Of a DNA stretch of 43,204 nucleotides, positions 1 through 8,309 are shown one piece after another. The notes under the pieces were generated by a model that saw nothing but the letters and a program-made list of their open reading frames with translations, searched no databases and was not told the DNA's origin. Each line of letters begins with the position of its first letter. Position 1 is the stretch's first letter. The translations under genes and the position numbers were made by a program. The stretch is taken from NCBI RefSeq assembly GCF_019956415.1, contig NZ_JAHBDK010000046.1:1-43204 (forward strand), read 5' to 3'. Source of the stretch: Pseudomonas sp. GL-B-19 (GTDB taxonomy: Bacteria; Pseudomonadota; Gammaproteobacteria; Pseudomonadales; Pseudomonadaceae).

Positions 1-173
1 CCCGCTAGCGTCGAGCCTGCACGTTCTTTCCTGACCTGCTCGACCCAGCGGCGCAACGCAGTAGGGCCGATATCGAAGTTGGCGCAGACCTCAAGAATGG
101 GCTGGTCTTCATCAAGCACCATGCTTGCAGCATTGAGCTTGAACTCGCTGGAATAGGACTTTCGCATCATCAT
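1..173 (-). CDS. IS3-family transposase OrfA, N-terminal fragment
   Basis: The frame starts at the innermost of three consecutive ATG-type codons and runs off the left edge after about 57 residues. The translation (MRKSYSSEFKLNAASMVL, then GPTALRRWVEQVRKER) has the basic N-terminus and helix-turn-helix of the HTH_Tnp_1 type that binds IS termini in IS3-family elements. In this family OrfA is joined to the DDE integrase OrfB by programmed frameshifting, but that part lies outside. An upstream in-frame ATG at 197 is also possible. The protein is identical to the fragment at the right edge. Confidence 0.85.
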   Translation of the reverse strand, partial: MMMRKSYSSEFKLNAASMVLDEDQPILEVCANFDIGPTALRRWVEQVRKERAGSTLA

Positions 174-240
174 GCACACCTTAGATTTGGGCGCCATCAT
201 AGCGCCCTATTGATGTGTCCAATTTCATTAGGCCAGATCA
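1..240 (-). mobile_element. IS3-family insertion sequence, left end (partial, runs off the window)
   Basis: These 240 bp are the reverse complement of 42965-43204 with a single mismatch (position 214 against 42991). The element end reads TGATCTGGCC outward from position 240, and IS3-family elements usually begin with TG. It carries the first part of an OrfA-type transposase gene reading out of the window. Just inside the window (241 onward) the sequence continues as the inner part of a REP palindrome, so the element is inserted in a REP. The rest of the element is not in the window. Confidence 0.85.
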
Positions 241-322
241 AGCTTGCTCGCGATGGCGGACTGTGAGCCAACACATAGGTTGAATGCTATACCGCTATCG
301 CGAGCAAGCTCGGCTCCTACAA
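241..322. repeat. REP doublet, interrupted by the left IS
   Basis: The left half, AGCTTGCTCGCGATGGCGG, is answered by an inverted half ending in GAGCAAGCTCGGCTCCTAC. The outer GTAGGAGCCG part of the left half is missing because the IS sits there. This is the same class of repeat found at many other intergenic sites in the window. Confidence 0.8.
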
Positions 323-337
323 GGTCTGCATTGGGGC

Positions 338-1087
338 TTATTGCACCGGCAGGAAGTTCAGGAACAGCAGGCTCTGCGCGTAGTTCAAGCCGATGCGTCG
401 GTAGCGCTCGTCCAGCATCTGCGTCAGCAAGTCCAGCCGGGCAACGATTTTGCCGAATTCCACGGCAAAACTCAGGTTGCTGCCCTCCTCCGAGATCTCA
501 TTGGAGAACAGCAACGGTTCGCCTTGTTTGTTTTGCCGTTGACTGAGAATCCACGTGGCTATCTCGATGTTACGCGCGGCATTGCTGACGAACGTCGGGT
601 TGAGCGCATCCGTCATGTAGAACTCCAGACGATTGCCGTGAGCGGTCACCAACATGCTACCGATGGCATAAATGAAGGCACCGACCCGGTCACCGAGAAA
701 CTCCGGGCTCATGGCATACCTGAGCGCCGCCAGGTCTTTTTTGCCGCCGAGGGTGGGCAGTGGCTGTTGCTCTTCGATGGCCATACGCACTTGCTTTCCG
801 GCCGTTCGGGCGTCGAGGAAGCCGGATTTTTTCAGCTCATCGGGGTTGCGCAGGTAGAGCTTGCTCATCAGCAAGTAGAGGCTGTCGAGGTTGTCACGCA
901 TCGCCAGCGTGGCCATGCGATCAACGCTGGTCTGGAGAAATTCCTGGGGGCGGCCTTCGCGGAACTGGCTGACGATGTCGCTGCCCTGCTGCTGACTGCA
1001 ACCGGTGACAAAGAGCATCGCCAGACAAGCCAGGAGCAAGCAACGGCGGAGAATCGGTGGGGGGATTCGGGGTAAAACTCGAGCCAT
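338..1087 (-). CDS. Putative lipoprotein of unknown function
   Basis: The product has 249 residues. A basic N-terminus is followed by a hydrophobic stretch and the lipobox LFVTGC, so the protein should be exported by Sec, lipidated on that Cys and anchored in a membrane facing the periplasm. The rest is soluble and mostly helical in appearance, with no catalytic motif I recognise. The frame is open upstream to 1201, but the ATG at 1087 puts the signal peptide close to the N-terminus and was chosen for that reason; the ribosome-binding site there is weak. The gene is monocistronic and diverges from the aldo/keto reductase gene. I do not recognise a named family. Gene existence is well supported; function is unknown. 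Confidence 0.75.
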   Translation of the reverse strand: MARVLPRIPPPILRRCLLLACLAMLFVTGCSQQQGSDIVSQFREGRPQEFLQTSVDRMATLAMRDNLDSLYLLMSKLYLRNPDELKKSGFLDARTAGKQVRMAIEEQQPLPTLGGKKDLAALRYAMSPEFLGDRVGAFIYAIGSMLVTAHGNRLEFYMTDALNPTFVSNAARNIEIATWILSQRQNKQGEPLLFSNEISEEGSNLSFAVEFGKIVARLDLLTQMLDERYRRIGLNYAQSLLFLNFLPVQ

Positions 1088-1319
1088 GGGTTCTTGAACT
1101 TGGGCATGGGCCAACGGTGGGGATCGCCGCCGGCTGCCCAAGCATAGAGCCACCAAAGCCAAAAAAGTGCGGTGCCGGTGGTCCGTGAACACGCAGACCA
1201 AGCCCTGAAAGCTGATATTTTGTCTTGTTTGCTATCATCAGGTATCTGCCGCTCCGAGGAACAACGACGTAATTTTGCTGCCAATCCAGTATTCACCGAG
1301 TCACAGGGAGGAGGTTTGC

Positions 1320-2141
1320 ATGCGCACGCTCGAATTGGCTGGCGTCACCGTACCGGTCATCGGCCAGGGCACTTGGCGTATGGGTGAGGATCCCTCGGCG
1401 TACGCGCGTGAAGTCTCGGCCCTGCGCCTTGGCATCGAGTTGGGCATGACGCTGATCGATACGGCTGAAATGTACGCAGAAGGCGGCGCCGAGGAAGTCG
1501 TCGCTGAAGCCATTACCGGTCTGCGCGACAAGGTCTTTCTGGTCAGCAAGGTCTACCCTCACAACGCCAGCTGCCAAGGTATTCCCCAGGCCTGCGAGCG
1601 CAGCCTTCGGCGTTTGAAGACCGATTACATCGATTTGTACCTGCTGCACTGGCGCGGCCAGTATCCCCTGGAGGAAACCATTGAAGCCTTCGAGCGCCTG
1701 CGTGAAGATGGCAAGATTGGCCGTTGGGGCGTGTCCAATTTTGATATGGACGACCTGCACGAACTGAACTCACCGGCCTGCGCCACCAATCAGGTGATGT
1801 ATAACCTGGAAGAGCGCGGCATCGAATTTGATTTGCTGCCCTGGAGTCAACAGCATCGGCAGCCATTAATGGCGTATTGTCCAATCGGTCAGGGCGGAGA
1901 AATGCTCGCCCATCCAGCGCTTGAAAAGATTGCCGCCCGTCACGGGGTGACACCGGCTCAGGTCGCGCTGGCATGGATTCTGCGGCAGGCAGGTGTGATT
2001 GCCATCCCCAAAGCGGTCAAACCTGAACATCTACAATTGAATGCACAATCCCCGCAGCTGCAGCTCGATCCCGGGGATCTGGAGGCGCTGGACCACGCGT
2101 TTCACGCGCCACAACGCAAACAGCGATTGGCCATGGTCTGA
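1320..2141 (+). CDS. Aldo/keto reductase
   Basis: This is a 273-residue NADPH-dependent oxidoreductase of the AKR superfamily, expected to reduce aldehydes or ketones in the cytoplasm. The (beta/alpha)8 family tetrad is visible: Asp47 and Tyr52 (IDTAEMYAEG), Lys77 (LVSKVY) and His110 (LYLLHW). The cofactor-binding region near the C-terminus is also present (IPKAVKPEH). The start is the ATG at 1320, preceded by a strong GGAGG at 1309-1315. The track frame would allow 15 further upstream residues without a ribosome-binding site. Its physiological substrate cannot be told from sequence. The DUF1810 gene follows 30 bp downstream on the same strand and may be cotranscribed. Confidence 0.93.
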   Translation: MRTLELAGVTVPVIGQGTWRMGEDPSAYAREVSALRLGIELGMTLIDTAEMYAEGGAEEVVAEAITGLRDKVFLVSKVYPHNASCQGIPQACERSLRRLKTDYIDLYLLHWRGQYPLEETIEAFERLREDGKIGRWGVSNFDMDDLHELNSPACATNQVMYNLEERGIEFDLLPWSQQHRQPLMAYCPIGQGGEMLAHPALEKIAARHGVTPAQVALAWILRQAGVIAIPKAVKPEHLQLNAQSPQLQLDPGDLEALDHAFHAPQRKQRLAMV

Positions 2142-2171
2142 GCCATCGCCGTATTGGCAGAGGGTTTCTGC

Positions 2172-2642
2172 ATGAGAAGCACCGATCAGCTCGATGCTTT
2201 TAACTTGCCACGTTTCGTTCAGGCTCAAGAACCGGTCTTTGAGTGGGTCCAGGAAGAACTGATTGCCGGTAAAAAACGCCGCCACTGGATGTGGTTCATC
2301 TTTCCGCAACTCGCCGGCTTGGGCGGGAGCGAGATGTCCCGATACTTTGCCATACGCTCCAAAGAGGAAGCCGCGGCGTATCTGGAGCATCCGCTGCTGG
2401 GTCCACGGCTGCACACGTGCACGCAATTGGTCCTGAACGTCAAACAGCGCTCGATCGCCGAGATTTTCGGTCATCCCGATGACCTCAAGTTTCACTCGTC
2501 AATGACGCTGTTTGCCCAGGTCTCCCCCGAAAACAGCCTTTTCCATCGAGCCCTTGAGCAGTATTTCCACGGCATACGGGATGACTGGACGCTGTCGTTG
2601 CTGGACTTAAAACAGGCCCAATTGCCCACCAATCAGGGTTGA
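2172..2642 (+). CDS. DUF1810 family protein
   Basis: This is a small cytoplasmic protein of 156 residues with the features of the DUF1810 family: an N-terminal FVQAQEPVFEWVQEEL segment, then RRHWMWFIFPQ and GLGGSEMSRYFAI. No biochemical role is established for the family that I can cite. The ATG at 2172 is chosen; a TTG at 2154 is in frame but gives an unlikely extension. It lies 30 bp after the aldo/keto reductase stop. Its last 36 bp overlap the 3' end of the convergent polB gene, so the two transcripts are antisense to each other there. Confidence 0.88.
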   Translation: MRSTDQLDAFNLPRFVQAQEPVFEWVQEELIAGKKRRHWMWFIFPQLAGLGGSEMSRYFAIRSKEEAAAYLEHPLLGPRLHTCTQLVLNVKQRSIAEIFGHPDDLKFHSSMTLFAQVSPENSLFHRALEQYFHGIRDDWTLSLLDLKQAQLPTNQG

Positions 2643-4967
2643 GAAATCGTCGTCCACAAACGGCAAGATCGCGTCCGCCACCGGTTGCAGTTGCCGGGTG
2701 ACATAGTGGTCGTAGTCGATGGGGGCGCTGCGAATCTCCAGCGGCTCGGGGCCGGCGACGGTGATCACGTAGCTGATCCAGCCGCCGTTCTGGTACTGAC
2801 GCGGACGGCCCTGCCGGTCGTTGAACTCATCGGCGATGCGCGCGGCACGCACGTGGGGCGGTACGTTGCGCTCGTAGTCGTCGAGGGTGCGGCGCAGACG
2901 CTTGCGGTAGATCAGACGGTCGTCGAACTCGCCGGCCAGGGTCTTTTGCACGTAATCGCGTACGTAATCCAGATAAGGCTTGCGGTGGAAGATCCGCGAG
3001 TACAGCTCTTGCTGAAATTGCCGGGCCAGCGGTGACCAATCGGTGCGCACGGTTTCCAGGCCTTTGTAGACCATTTCATCAGTGCCATCGGCGCGGGTGA
3101 CCAGGCCGGCGTAACGCTTCTTGCTGCCCTCCTCCGCGCCACGGATGGTCGGCATCAGGAAGCGTTTGTAGTGGGTTTCGAACTGCAACTCCAAGGCGCT
3201 TTCCAGCCCGTATTCCTCTCGCACGTGTTCGCGCCACCATTGGTTGACGTGGTCCACCAATGCATGACCGATCCGCGCGGCCTCCTCTTGACCGTGGGCA
3301 CGGCGCAGCCAGACGAACGTGGAGTCGGTATCGCCGTAAATCACCGTGTGGCCCTGGGCTTCGATCAGCTGTCGGGTGCGCAGCATGATTTCGTGGCCGC
3401 GCAAGGTGATGGACGATGCCAAACGTGTGTCGAAGAAACGACAGCCGCTGGAGCCAAGTACGCCGTAGAAGGCATTCATGATGATCTTCAGCGCCTGTGA
3501 CAGCGGCGCGTTGTGTTCGCGCTTGGCGGTTTCGCGGCCTTCGGCGACCCGGGCGACAATGGCCGGCAGGCAATGCCGGGTTCTGGAAAAGCGTGCCCCG
3601 CGAAAACCCGGAACAGAGTCGCTGTCGTCGGGATGCTGCAAGCCTTCGATCAATCCCACCGGGTCGATCAGAAAGGTGCGGATGATCGAGGGATAAAGGC
3701 TTTTGTAGTCGAGTACCAGCACCGACTCGTACAGGCCCGGTTGCGAGTCCATGACAAACCCGCCGGGGCTGGCCTGCGGTGACTTGCCGCCCAGGTTCGG
3801 CGCCACAAAGCCCTGGCGGTGCATCAGCGGCATGTAAAGGTGGGTGAACGCCGCCACCGACCCACCGCTGCGATCCGCCGGTAAACCAGTGACGCTGGCG
3901 CGTTCCAGCAAAAATTTCAGCAGTTCGGTCTTGGCGAAAATCCGTGTCACCAGCTCGCAATCTTTGAGGTTGTACGTGGCGAGTGCCGGTTTGTCTTCGG
4001 CGAACATGCGGTTGATTTCGTCCATGCGCTGGTACGGCGTGCTGATGGCCTTGCCCTCGCCCAACAAGGTTTGCGCGACGTTTTCCAGACTGAACGAGGG
4101 AAAGTTCCAGGTCGCCGAACGCAAGGATTCAATGCCGTCGATGATCAATCGCCCCGCTGCGGCAGCGAAGTAATGAGTGCGGCTACCGTGTTCGCGCCAC
4201 TGCATCTCTTCACCACCGCGCCCAAGCTTGAGCGGTACCGCCAGGCGCCGGGCGTGTTCATGCAGTACGCGCAGGTCGAACTGCACGACGTTCCAGCCGA
4301 TGATCGCGTCGGGGTCGTGGCGGGCAAACCATTCGTTGAGTTTTTTCAGCAGCACGGTTCGCGAGTCGCAGTATTCGAGCTGGAAATCCACCTCGCTGGC
4401 GTCGCCATTGGGTGGCCCGAGCATGTACACCTGGCGCTCGCCGCAGCCTTCCAGGGCGATGGAGTACAACTCGCCCTGAGCGGTGGTTTCGATGTCCAGC
4501 GAGACCAGCCGCAGGTTGGGCCGATAGGCTGGATCGGGTTTCATCTGCGCGTCTAGCAGCAGCCCCTCGCCATTGGGCGTACCGCCAAAGATCACCGGCG
4601 CCGTGATGAACCGCTCCATCATGTAGCGCTCCGGTGGGCGAACGTCGCCCTCGAACATCTCGACCCCGGCCTTGCGCAGCGCGGTTTCCAGGCGCATCAA
4701 CTGACCGTGCTGCTGGCAATACAGGCCGAGCACCGGGCGGTGCTCGAAATCCACAAGGGCCAAGGGCTTGAGCTCGACGTTTTTCTCGCCGTGCAACACC
4801 TGTTGCGCTTGCTCGCGCTGGACCGCCGGAATGAACGCCACCGACGGTTGATGAGGCAGGCGGATACGCCGGGGACCGGTGTCAGTCGCCAGCCAGAACT
4901 CGACTTCCGTACCGGCCGGGGTGTCGCGCCAATGCCGGGTCAGGACGAAGCCCTGCTGTAAATCCAC
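2607..4967 (-). CDS. polB: DNA polymerase II (family B)
   Basis: This is a 786-residue replicative-fold polymerase with 3'-5' proofreading; the E. coli enzyme acts in replication restart and translesion synthesis. The N-terminus (FVLTRHWRDTPAGTEVEFWL) closely matches E. coli Pol II. Exonuclease motifs are intact: Exo I with Asp158 and Glu160 (LDIETT), Exo II (NVVQFD) and Exo III (YNLKDCE). Polymerase motifs are intact: DYKSLYPS from residue 420, the KIIMNAFYG helix and YGDTDS at 544-549. I chose the GTG at 4967, which sits 8 nt after GAGG and gives the family's usual length; GTG 4970 and an upstream codon at 5000 are alternatives. I saw no convincing LexA box upstream. An imperfectly placed hairpin with 7-bp arms lies at 5067-5089. 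Confidence 0.96.
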   Translation of the reverse strand: MDLQQGFVLTRHWRDTPAGTEVEFWLATDTGPRRIRLPHQPSVAFIPAVQREQAQQVLHGEKNVELKPLALVDFEHRPVLGLYCQQHGQLMRLETALRKAGVEMFEGDVRPPERYMMERFITAPVIFGGTPNGEGLLLDAQMKPDPAYRPNLRLVSLDIETTAQGELYSIALEGCGERQVYMLGPPNGDASEVDFQLEYCDSRTVLLKKLNEWFARHDPDAIIGWNVVQFDLRVLHEHARRLAVPLKLGRGGEEMQWREHGSRTHYFAAAAGRLIIDGIESLRSATWNFPSFSLENVAQTLLGEGKAISTPYQRMDEINRMFAEDKPALATYNLKDCELVTRIFAKTELLKFLLERASVTGLPADRSGGSVAAFTHLYMPLMHRQGFVAPNLGGKSPQASPGGFVMDSQPGLYESVLVLDYKSLYPSIIRTFLIDPVGLIEGLQHPDDSDSVPGFRGARFSRTRHCLPAIVARVAEGRETAKREHNAPLSQALKIIMNAFYGVLGSSGCRFFDTRLASSITLRGHEIMLRTRQLIEAQGHTVIYGDTDSTFVWLRRAHGQEEAARIGHALVDHVNQWWREHVREEYGLESALELQFETHYKRFLMPTIRGAEEGSKKRYAGLVTRADGTDEMVYKGLETVRTDWSPLARQFQQELYSRIFHRKPYLDYVRDYVQKTLAGEFDDRLIYRKRLRRTLDDYERNVPPHVRAARIADEFNDRQGRPRQYQNGGWISYVITVAGPEPLEIRSAPIDYDHYVTRQLQPVADAILPFVDDDFSTLIGGQLGLF

Positions 4968-5189
4968 CACTGCAACCTCACGTATTGATTCAGGCCGCAA
5001 TTCTACGCGTCATCAAGGGTCAGCGGGTCATGCACGCCACTTTCGACTTCTCTGTGCGGTTTCCACGCGGTTTACTAAAGAAAAACCGCTGAATGGCGTT
5101 TTTTGAGTGTTATCTGCCGCTTTCTCCCTTGCCCTCAGCGCTTGGGTCTACGATTCTTCAAGAACAACGACAACACCCGAGAAGCCACC

Positions 5190-5630
5190 ATGAAAACCGT
5201 CGCCCAACTGCTCAAGCTCAAAGATCAGAAGAATCAGGAAGTGCACCAGATCAAGCCTGATCACATGGTGCTGGAAGCGCTGATGAAGATGGCCGAGAAA
5301 AACGTCGGCGCCTTGCTGGTGGTGGAAAATGATGAAGTGCTGGGCATCATCAGTGAACGCGACTACGCACGCAAACTGGTGCTGCATGGCCGTTCTTCGG
5401 TGGGCACGCCCGTTCGCGACATCATGGTGTCCCCGGTCATCACCGTGGACACCCATCAAACCGTCGATACGTGCCTGGGCATCATGTCCGATCGCCGCCT
5501 GCGCCACCTGCCGGTGGTGGAAAACGGCAAGTTGATTGGCTTACTGTCCATCGGCGACCTGGTCAAGGAAGCCATTGCCGAACAGGCGGAATTGATTCGA
5601 CAACTGGAGCAGTACATCCGCGGCGAATAA
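5190..5630 (+). CDS. CBS-pair domain protein
   Basis: The protein has 146 residues and consists almost entirely of two tandem CBS motifs, roughly residues 13-65 and 77-130. The first includes MVLEALMKMAEKNVGALLVV and the second LPVVENGKLIGLLSIGDLVK. CBS pairs bind adenine nucleotides such as AMP, ATP or SAM and usually act as energy or redox sensors, either free-standing or on an effector; no effector domain is fused here. A short charged C-terminal helix follows. The start is the ATG at 5190; longer upstream frames lack a ribosome-binding site. It diverges from polB and is followed by a REP doublet. Its partner is unknown. Confidence 0.92.
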   Translation: MKTVAQLLKLKDQKNQEVHQIKPDHMVLEALMKMAEKNVGALLVVENDEVLGIISERDYARKLVLHGRSSVGTPVRDIMVSPVITVDTHQTVDTCLGIMSDRRLRHLPVVENGKLIGLLSIGDLVKEAIAEQAELIRQLEQYIRGE

Positions 5631-5641
5631 CCCGTCCCCCC

Positions 5642-5730
5642 TGTAGGAGCCGGGCTTGCCCGCGATGGATTCAACTCGGTTCGACGTTTAACCGAGTCGC
5701 CTGCATCGCGGGCAAGCCCGGCTCCTACAA
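5642..5730. repeat. REP doublet (GTAGGAGCCGGGCTTGCCCGCGATG type)
   Basis: Two inverted copies of a roughly 30-bp palindromic unit flank a short spacer containing CTCGGTT / AACCGAG. It lies between the convergent CBS and GST genes, where a hairpin could protect or end both transcripts. Confidence 0.9.
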
Positions 5731-5750
5731 AAGCTTGTGATATTCGTTGT

Positions 5751-6374
5751 TCAGGCGGGCCAATGCCGGGCGAAGACCGGTGCCAATGTCGGGTGCCGGT
5801 CGATGCGTTCCAGCCACGCGAAAAAACCGGGTCGGGCGCTGCGTAAATGCTCCCGACTACCGGCCCATCTGGACACCACCGCCGCCAGCACATCCAGTGC
5901 GCCCGGCGCCTCATCGCCCAGATACAGCTCACCGGAAAACTGATCGGCAAACACCTCCCAGCTCCAGTGCAATCGCGCGCGGGCGCCGGCCATGAGATTT
6001 TGCCTGGAAACCTCATCTGTCTCGGCCAGCCAGCGTTCGGGGTAATCGATAATGCCGATGGCCACGTAGCAATTGCTGACGATGTACGCCAGGCCCCGGA
6101 TCGCCTGATCGCGGTCAGCGGGCAGTTTCGGTAACAGATTCGACTTGGGAAAGGTCAACCCGAGATGAATCAGAATCGCCGCGCTTTCCGTGAGGACGCT
6201 GCCATCGGGCAGTTGCAGCGTCGGAATCTGCTTGAGCCGGTTGAGTTTCTCCAGTGTCTGGGCTGCCTCCGAGGACAACTCGACGTCGATAAAGCGGTAA
6301 GGGATGTCACACAGCTCCAGCGCCGCTTCTATCGCCGCCGCGCCAGAGTTCTGGTGTCCATAAAGCTGATACAT
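5751..6374 (-). CDS. Glutathione S-transferase family protein
   Basis: This is a cytoplasmic GST-fold protein of 207 residues. The N-terminal thioredoxin-like domain (about residues 1-80) opens MYQLYGHQNSGAAAIEAAL and includes the cis-Pro and Ser-containing glutathione-binding part (QIPTLQLPDGSVLTESAAIL). An all-helical C-terminal domain follows, with YLGDEAPGALDVLAAVVSRW near residues 150-170. The likely catalytic residue is the Ser in HQNSG, but class and substrate cannot be fixed. The ATG at 6374 directly opens the conserved beta strand. The gene stands alone, facing the CBS gene across a REP doublet. Confidence 0.9.
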   Translation of the reverse strand: MYQLYGHQNSGAAAIEAALELCDIPYRFIDVELSSEAAQTLEKLNRLKQIPTLQLPDGSVLTESAAILIHLGLTFPKSNLLPKLPADRDQAIRGLAYIVSNCYVAIGIIDYPERWLAETDEVSRQNLMAGARARLHWSWEVFADQFSGELYLGDEAPGALDVLAAVVSRWAGSREHLRSARPGFFAWLERIDRHPTLAPVFARHWPA

Positions 6375-6624
6375 GGTGCGGCCTCCTGGCGAGACAAGAA
6401 TGGGGTCATTAGCGGCGTCATCTGCTGGTTACGCTCCCAGTGTAGAAGCGCCGGCTGACCCCATCCGTGCCATCCGACGACTGAACCATCACGCCCGCGT
6501 GGGGCAACTCACATCGTCTATCAATACCGTCGATGTTCACCATCACATCAATGAAGTTCTCATAAAAAATCCTCGGCGTAACATCCGCTCCATACCAACC
6601 CATAACACCCCGGAGCACACCATC

Positions 6625-6948
6625 ATGAAACGCCAAACCCTTCTCAGCATTGCTTTCTCGGTTTTCGCAGTTAACGCTTTTGCCGCTACCTCTGCTCAGC
6701 CTGTGGTCGCTGAAGGCGGCTCGGATCGTCTGATTGAAAGCCGTGTGGCTGAAGGGGGTTCGGATCGTCTGATCGAGAATCGCGTAGCCGCTGATGGTTC
6801 CGACCGACTGATCGAAAACCGTGTCGCCGCTGATGGTTCCGACCGACTGATCGAAAACCGTGTAGCCGCTGATGGCTCTGACCGACTGATGCAGAACCGC
6901 GTTGCCGAAGGTGGCTCCGACCGTCTGATCGAAAGCCGCGCGGTATAA
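6625..6948 (+). CDS. Secreted tandem-repeat protein (of the kind often labelled phage infection protein)
   Basis: The product has 107 residues: a signal peptide of about 21 residues (MKRQTLLSIAF..., cleavage near AFAAT), then almost nothing but six tandem 13-residue units. The unit is V-A-(E/A)-(G/D)-G-S-D-R-L-(I/M)-(E/Q)-(S/N)-R, and a final AV ends the protein. Every unit keeps GSDRL and a terminal Arg. Similar small Pseudomonas proteins carry the database label phage infection protein; I know of no experiment behind that label. The ATG at 6625 begins the signal peptide. A strong terminator follows at 6975-7007, so the gene is probably monocistronic. The mature protein is acidic/basic mixed and has no Cys. 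Confidence 0.88.
   Translation: MKRQTLLSIAFSVFAVNAFAATSAQPVVAEGGSDRLIESRVAEGGSDRLIENRVAADGSDRLIENRVAADGSDRLIENRVAADGSDRLMQNRVAEGGSDRLIESRAV
6709..6942 (+). repeat. Six 39-bp in-frame coding repeats
   Basis: Six consecutive 39-bp units encode the 13-residue repeat. The third and fourth units are nearly identical at the DNA level (gtagcc... against gtcgcc..., then the same bases), while outer units differ at many third positions. This suggests expansion by recent duplication in the middle of an older array. Confidence 0.88.
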
Positions 6949-6974
6949 ATGAAGGGTTCTACTGCAGTACTCAA

Positions 6975-7007
6975 TGAAAAACCCGGCCTGACCCGCCGGG
7001 TTTTTTT
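6975..7007. terminator. Bidirectional Rho-independent terminator
   Basis: The stem AAACCCGGC / GCCGGGTTT closes a seven-base loop, with an A-tract on the left and seven Ts on the right. It can end the repeat-protein transcript on the plus strand and the DUF1615 transcript on the minus strand, whose stop lies at 7029. Confidence 0.93.
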
Positions 7008-7028
7008 ATGCCTGTTTTTTGAATCGGG

Positions 7029-8123
7029 TCACTTGCCAGCCCGCACCATGCAACGCTGATAACGCTCATCGACCCGTTTGGCGAACCACGCGGTGGTGAG
7101 TTTGCGGGTGATTTTCGGGCTTTGCAGTTCGATTCCCGGCAACACTGCACGAGGCAATGGCCGGCCCTCGGCTTGATCGGCCAACGTGAACACTCGCTGG
7201 TAGAGCTCGGTCTCCTCGAACTTGAGACTTTTGCCCTCCTCCAATTGATTGCGAATGGTGATATTGCGCAGGCCCAGCTGCTTGCCAAGGCTTCGCACTG
7301 CCAGTTCGGTGGTGCCGGGCATAATCGAGTCATAGCGCACCAGATCGCCATCCAGCGCCAACGGAATGCCTGATACCCGACTCAGCGCATTCTGAAACGC
7401 CGCATTGCGGCTGGCATACCAACCGGCATTGAAATCAGCGAAGCGATACAGCGGTTCTGTGTAGCTCACCGGGTAACCGAGCAAGTGGGCAATGCCGAAG
7501 TACATGCCGCCGCGTCGAGTGAACACTTCATGACGGATTGAACCGTTCACCGGATACGGGTAACTGCGCGTTTGCAGTTCGGCAAAATCGATGCTGACCT
7601 GCATAGGCCCACCGGTGTGCACCGGGTTGAAGCCACCGAACAGGGTCTTGCCCATCGGCACCATGCCAATGAAGTCATCGAAAATCGCGCTGAGTTCCTT
7701 TTCGCTGCGCGCCGCATTGAGACGGTCGCTGTAACTTTTGCCATTGGGTGATTTCACCTGGAGCGCACCACTGATCAACAGGCTGGGGATGTGGACTTTC
7801 GCGGCACGGCGGTCGATTTCCTCCCGAGCGATCTTGCCCAGGCCCGCCACAGGTGGGTCGACCTGGAACGTGGATTCCTGCTCGGTAACGGCGAGTACCG
7901 AGCACAGGTTTTGCGTGGATGGGTAAATGTTCTGCGCGGCGAATGCGGCGTAGATGTCCGTGGCCCAGCCTTGGCGATCCGTGGTGTTGGCCGGCAGCAG
8001 GCGCACGATCTCGGCCTTGACCTCGGCGGGCTTGCGCTCGGGCGGTTCCTGCGTGCGCTGAGTGCCGCAACCGGCCAGCAGCAACAGCGCCGCGACGCCG
8101 GTGATCAATTGATTGGCTTGCAT
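7029..8123 (-). CDS. DUF1615 family lipoprotein
   Basis: The protein has 364 residues. The signal peptide ends in the lipobox LLLAGC, giving a mature N-terminal Cys at residue 19, so it should be a lipidated periplasmic or outer-membrane-anchored protein. The body matches the DUF1615 family in layout: a segment with LAVTEQESTFQVDPPVAGLG, which resembles a lytic-transglycosylase-like catalytic Glu context, and a conserved GGPMQVSIDFAE. The resemblance to peptidoglycan-cleaving folds is my inference and not established for this protein. The ATG at 8123 opens the signal peptide. It diverges from the FAD monooxygenase gene. Confidence 0.88.
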   Translation of the reverse strand: MQANQLITGVAALLLLAGCGTQRTQEPPERKPAEVKAEIVRLLPANTTDRQGWATDIYAAFAAQNIYPSTQNLCSVLAVTEQESTFQVDPPVAGLGKIAREEIDRRAAKVHIPSLLISGALQVKSPNGKSYSDRLNAARSEKELSAIFDDFIGMVPMGKTLFGGFNPVHTGGPMQVSIDFAELQTRSYPYPVNGSIRHEVFTRRGGMYFGIAHLLGYPVSYTEPLYRFADFNAGWYASRNAAFQNALSRVSGIPLALDGDLVRYDSIMPGTTELAVRSLGKQLGLRNITIRNQLEEGKSLKFEETELYQRVFTLADQAEGRPLPRAVLPGIELQSPKITRKLTTAWFAKRVDERYQRCMVRAGK

Positions 8124-8309
8124 GGTGCTCCATCAAATCCGTTGAGCCGGGTTAACCATACGACCAATGGCATGGCGCAGGCTATGACTCCGGTCGCCGC
8201 GCCCTGTTCCATCATCCCGCCTGCCGGGTGCATTTTCCGTTGGGCAGTCAGCCTGCCTGTGCTTTGCGACTGGACCATACTTGAGCCAGGCACCGAGGAG
8301 GACAGGCTG

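Noticed and set aside
5160..5167. AAGAACAA upstream of the CBS gene as a Crc site
   Set aside because: Fits AAnAAnAA but lies about 22 nt before the start and outside the ribosome-binding site; too short to support alone.
4968..5189. LexA/SOS box upstream of polB
   Set aside because: No CTGT-N8-ACAG match was found; E. coli polB is SOS-controlled but that cannot be transferred here.
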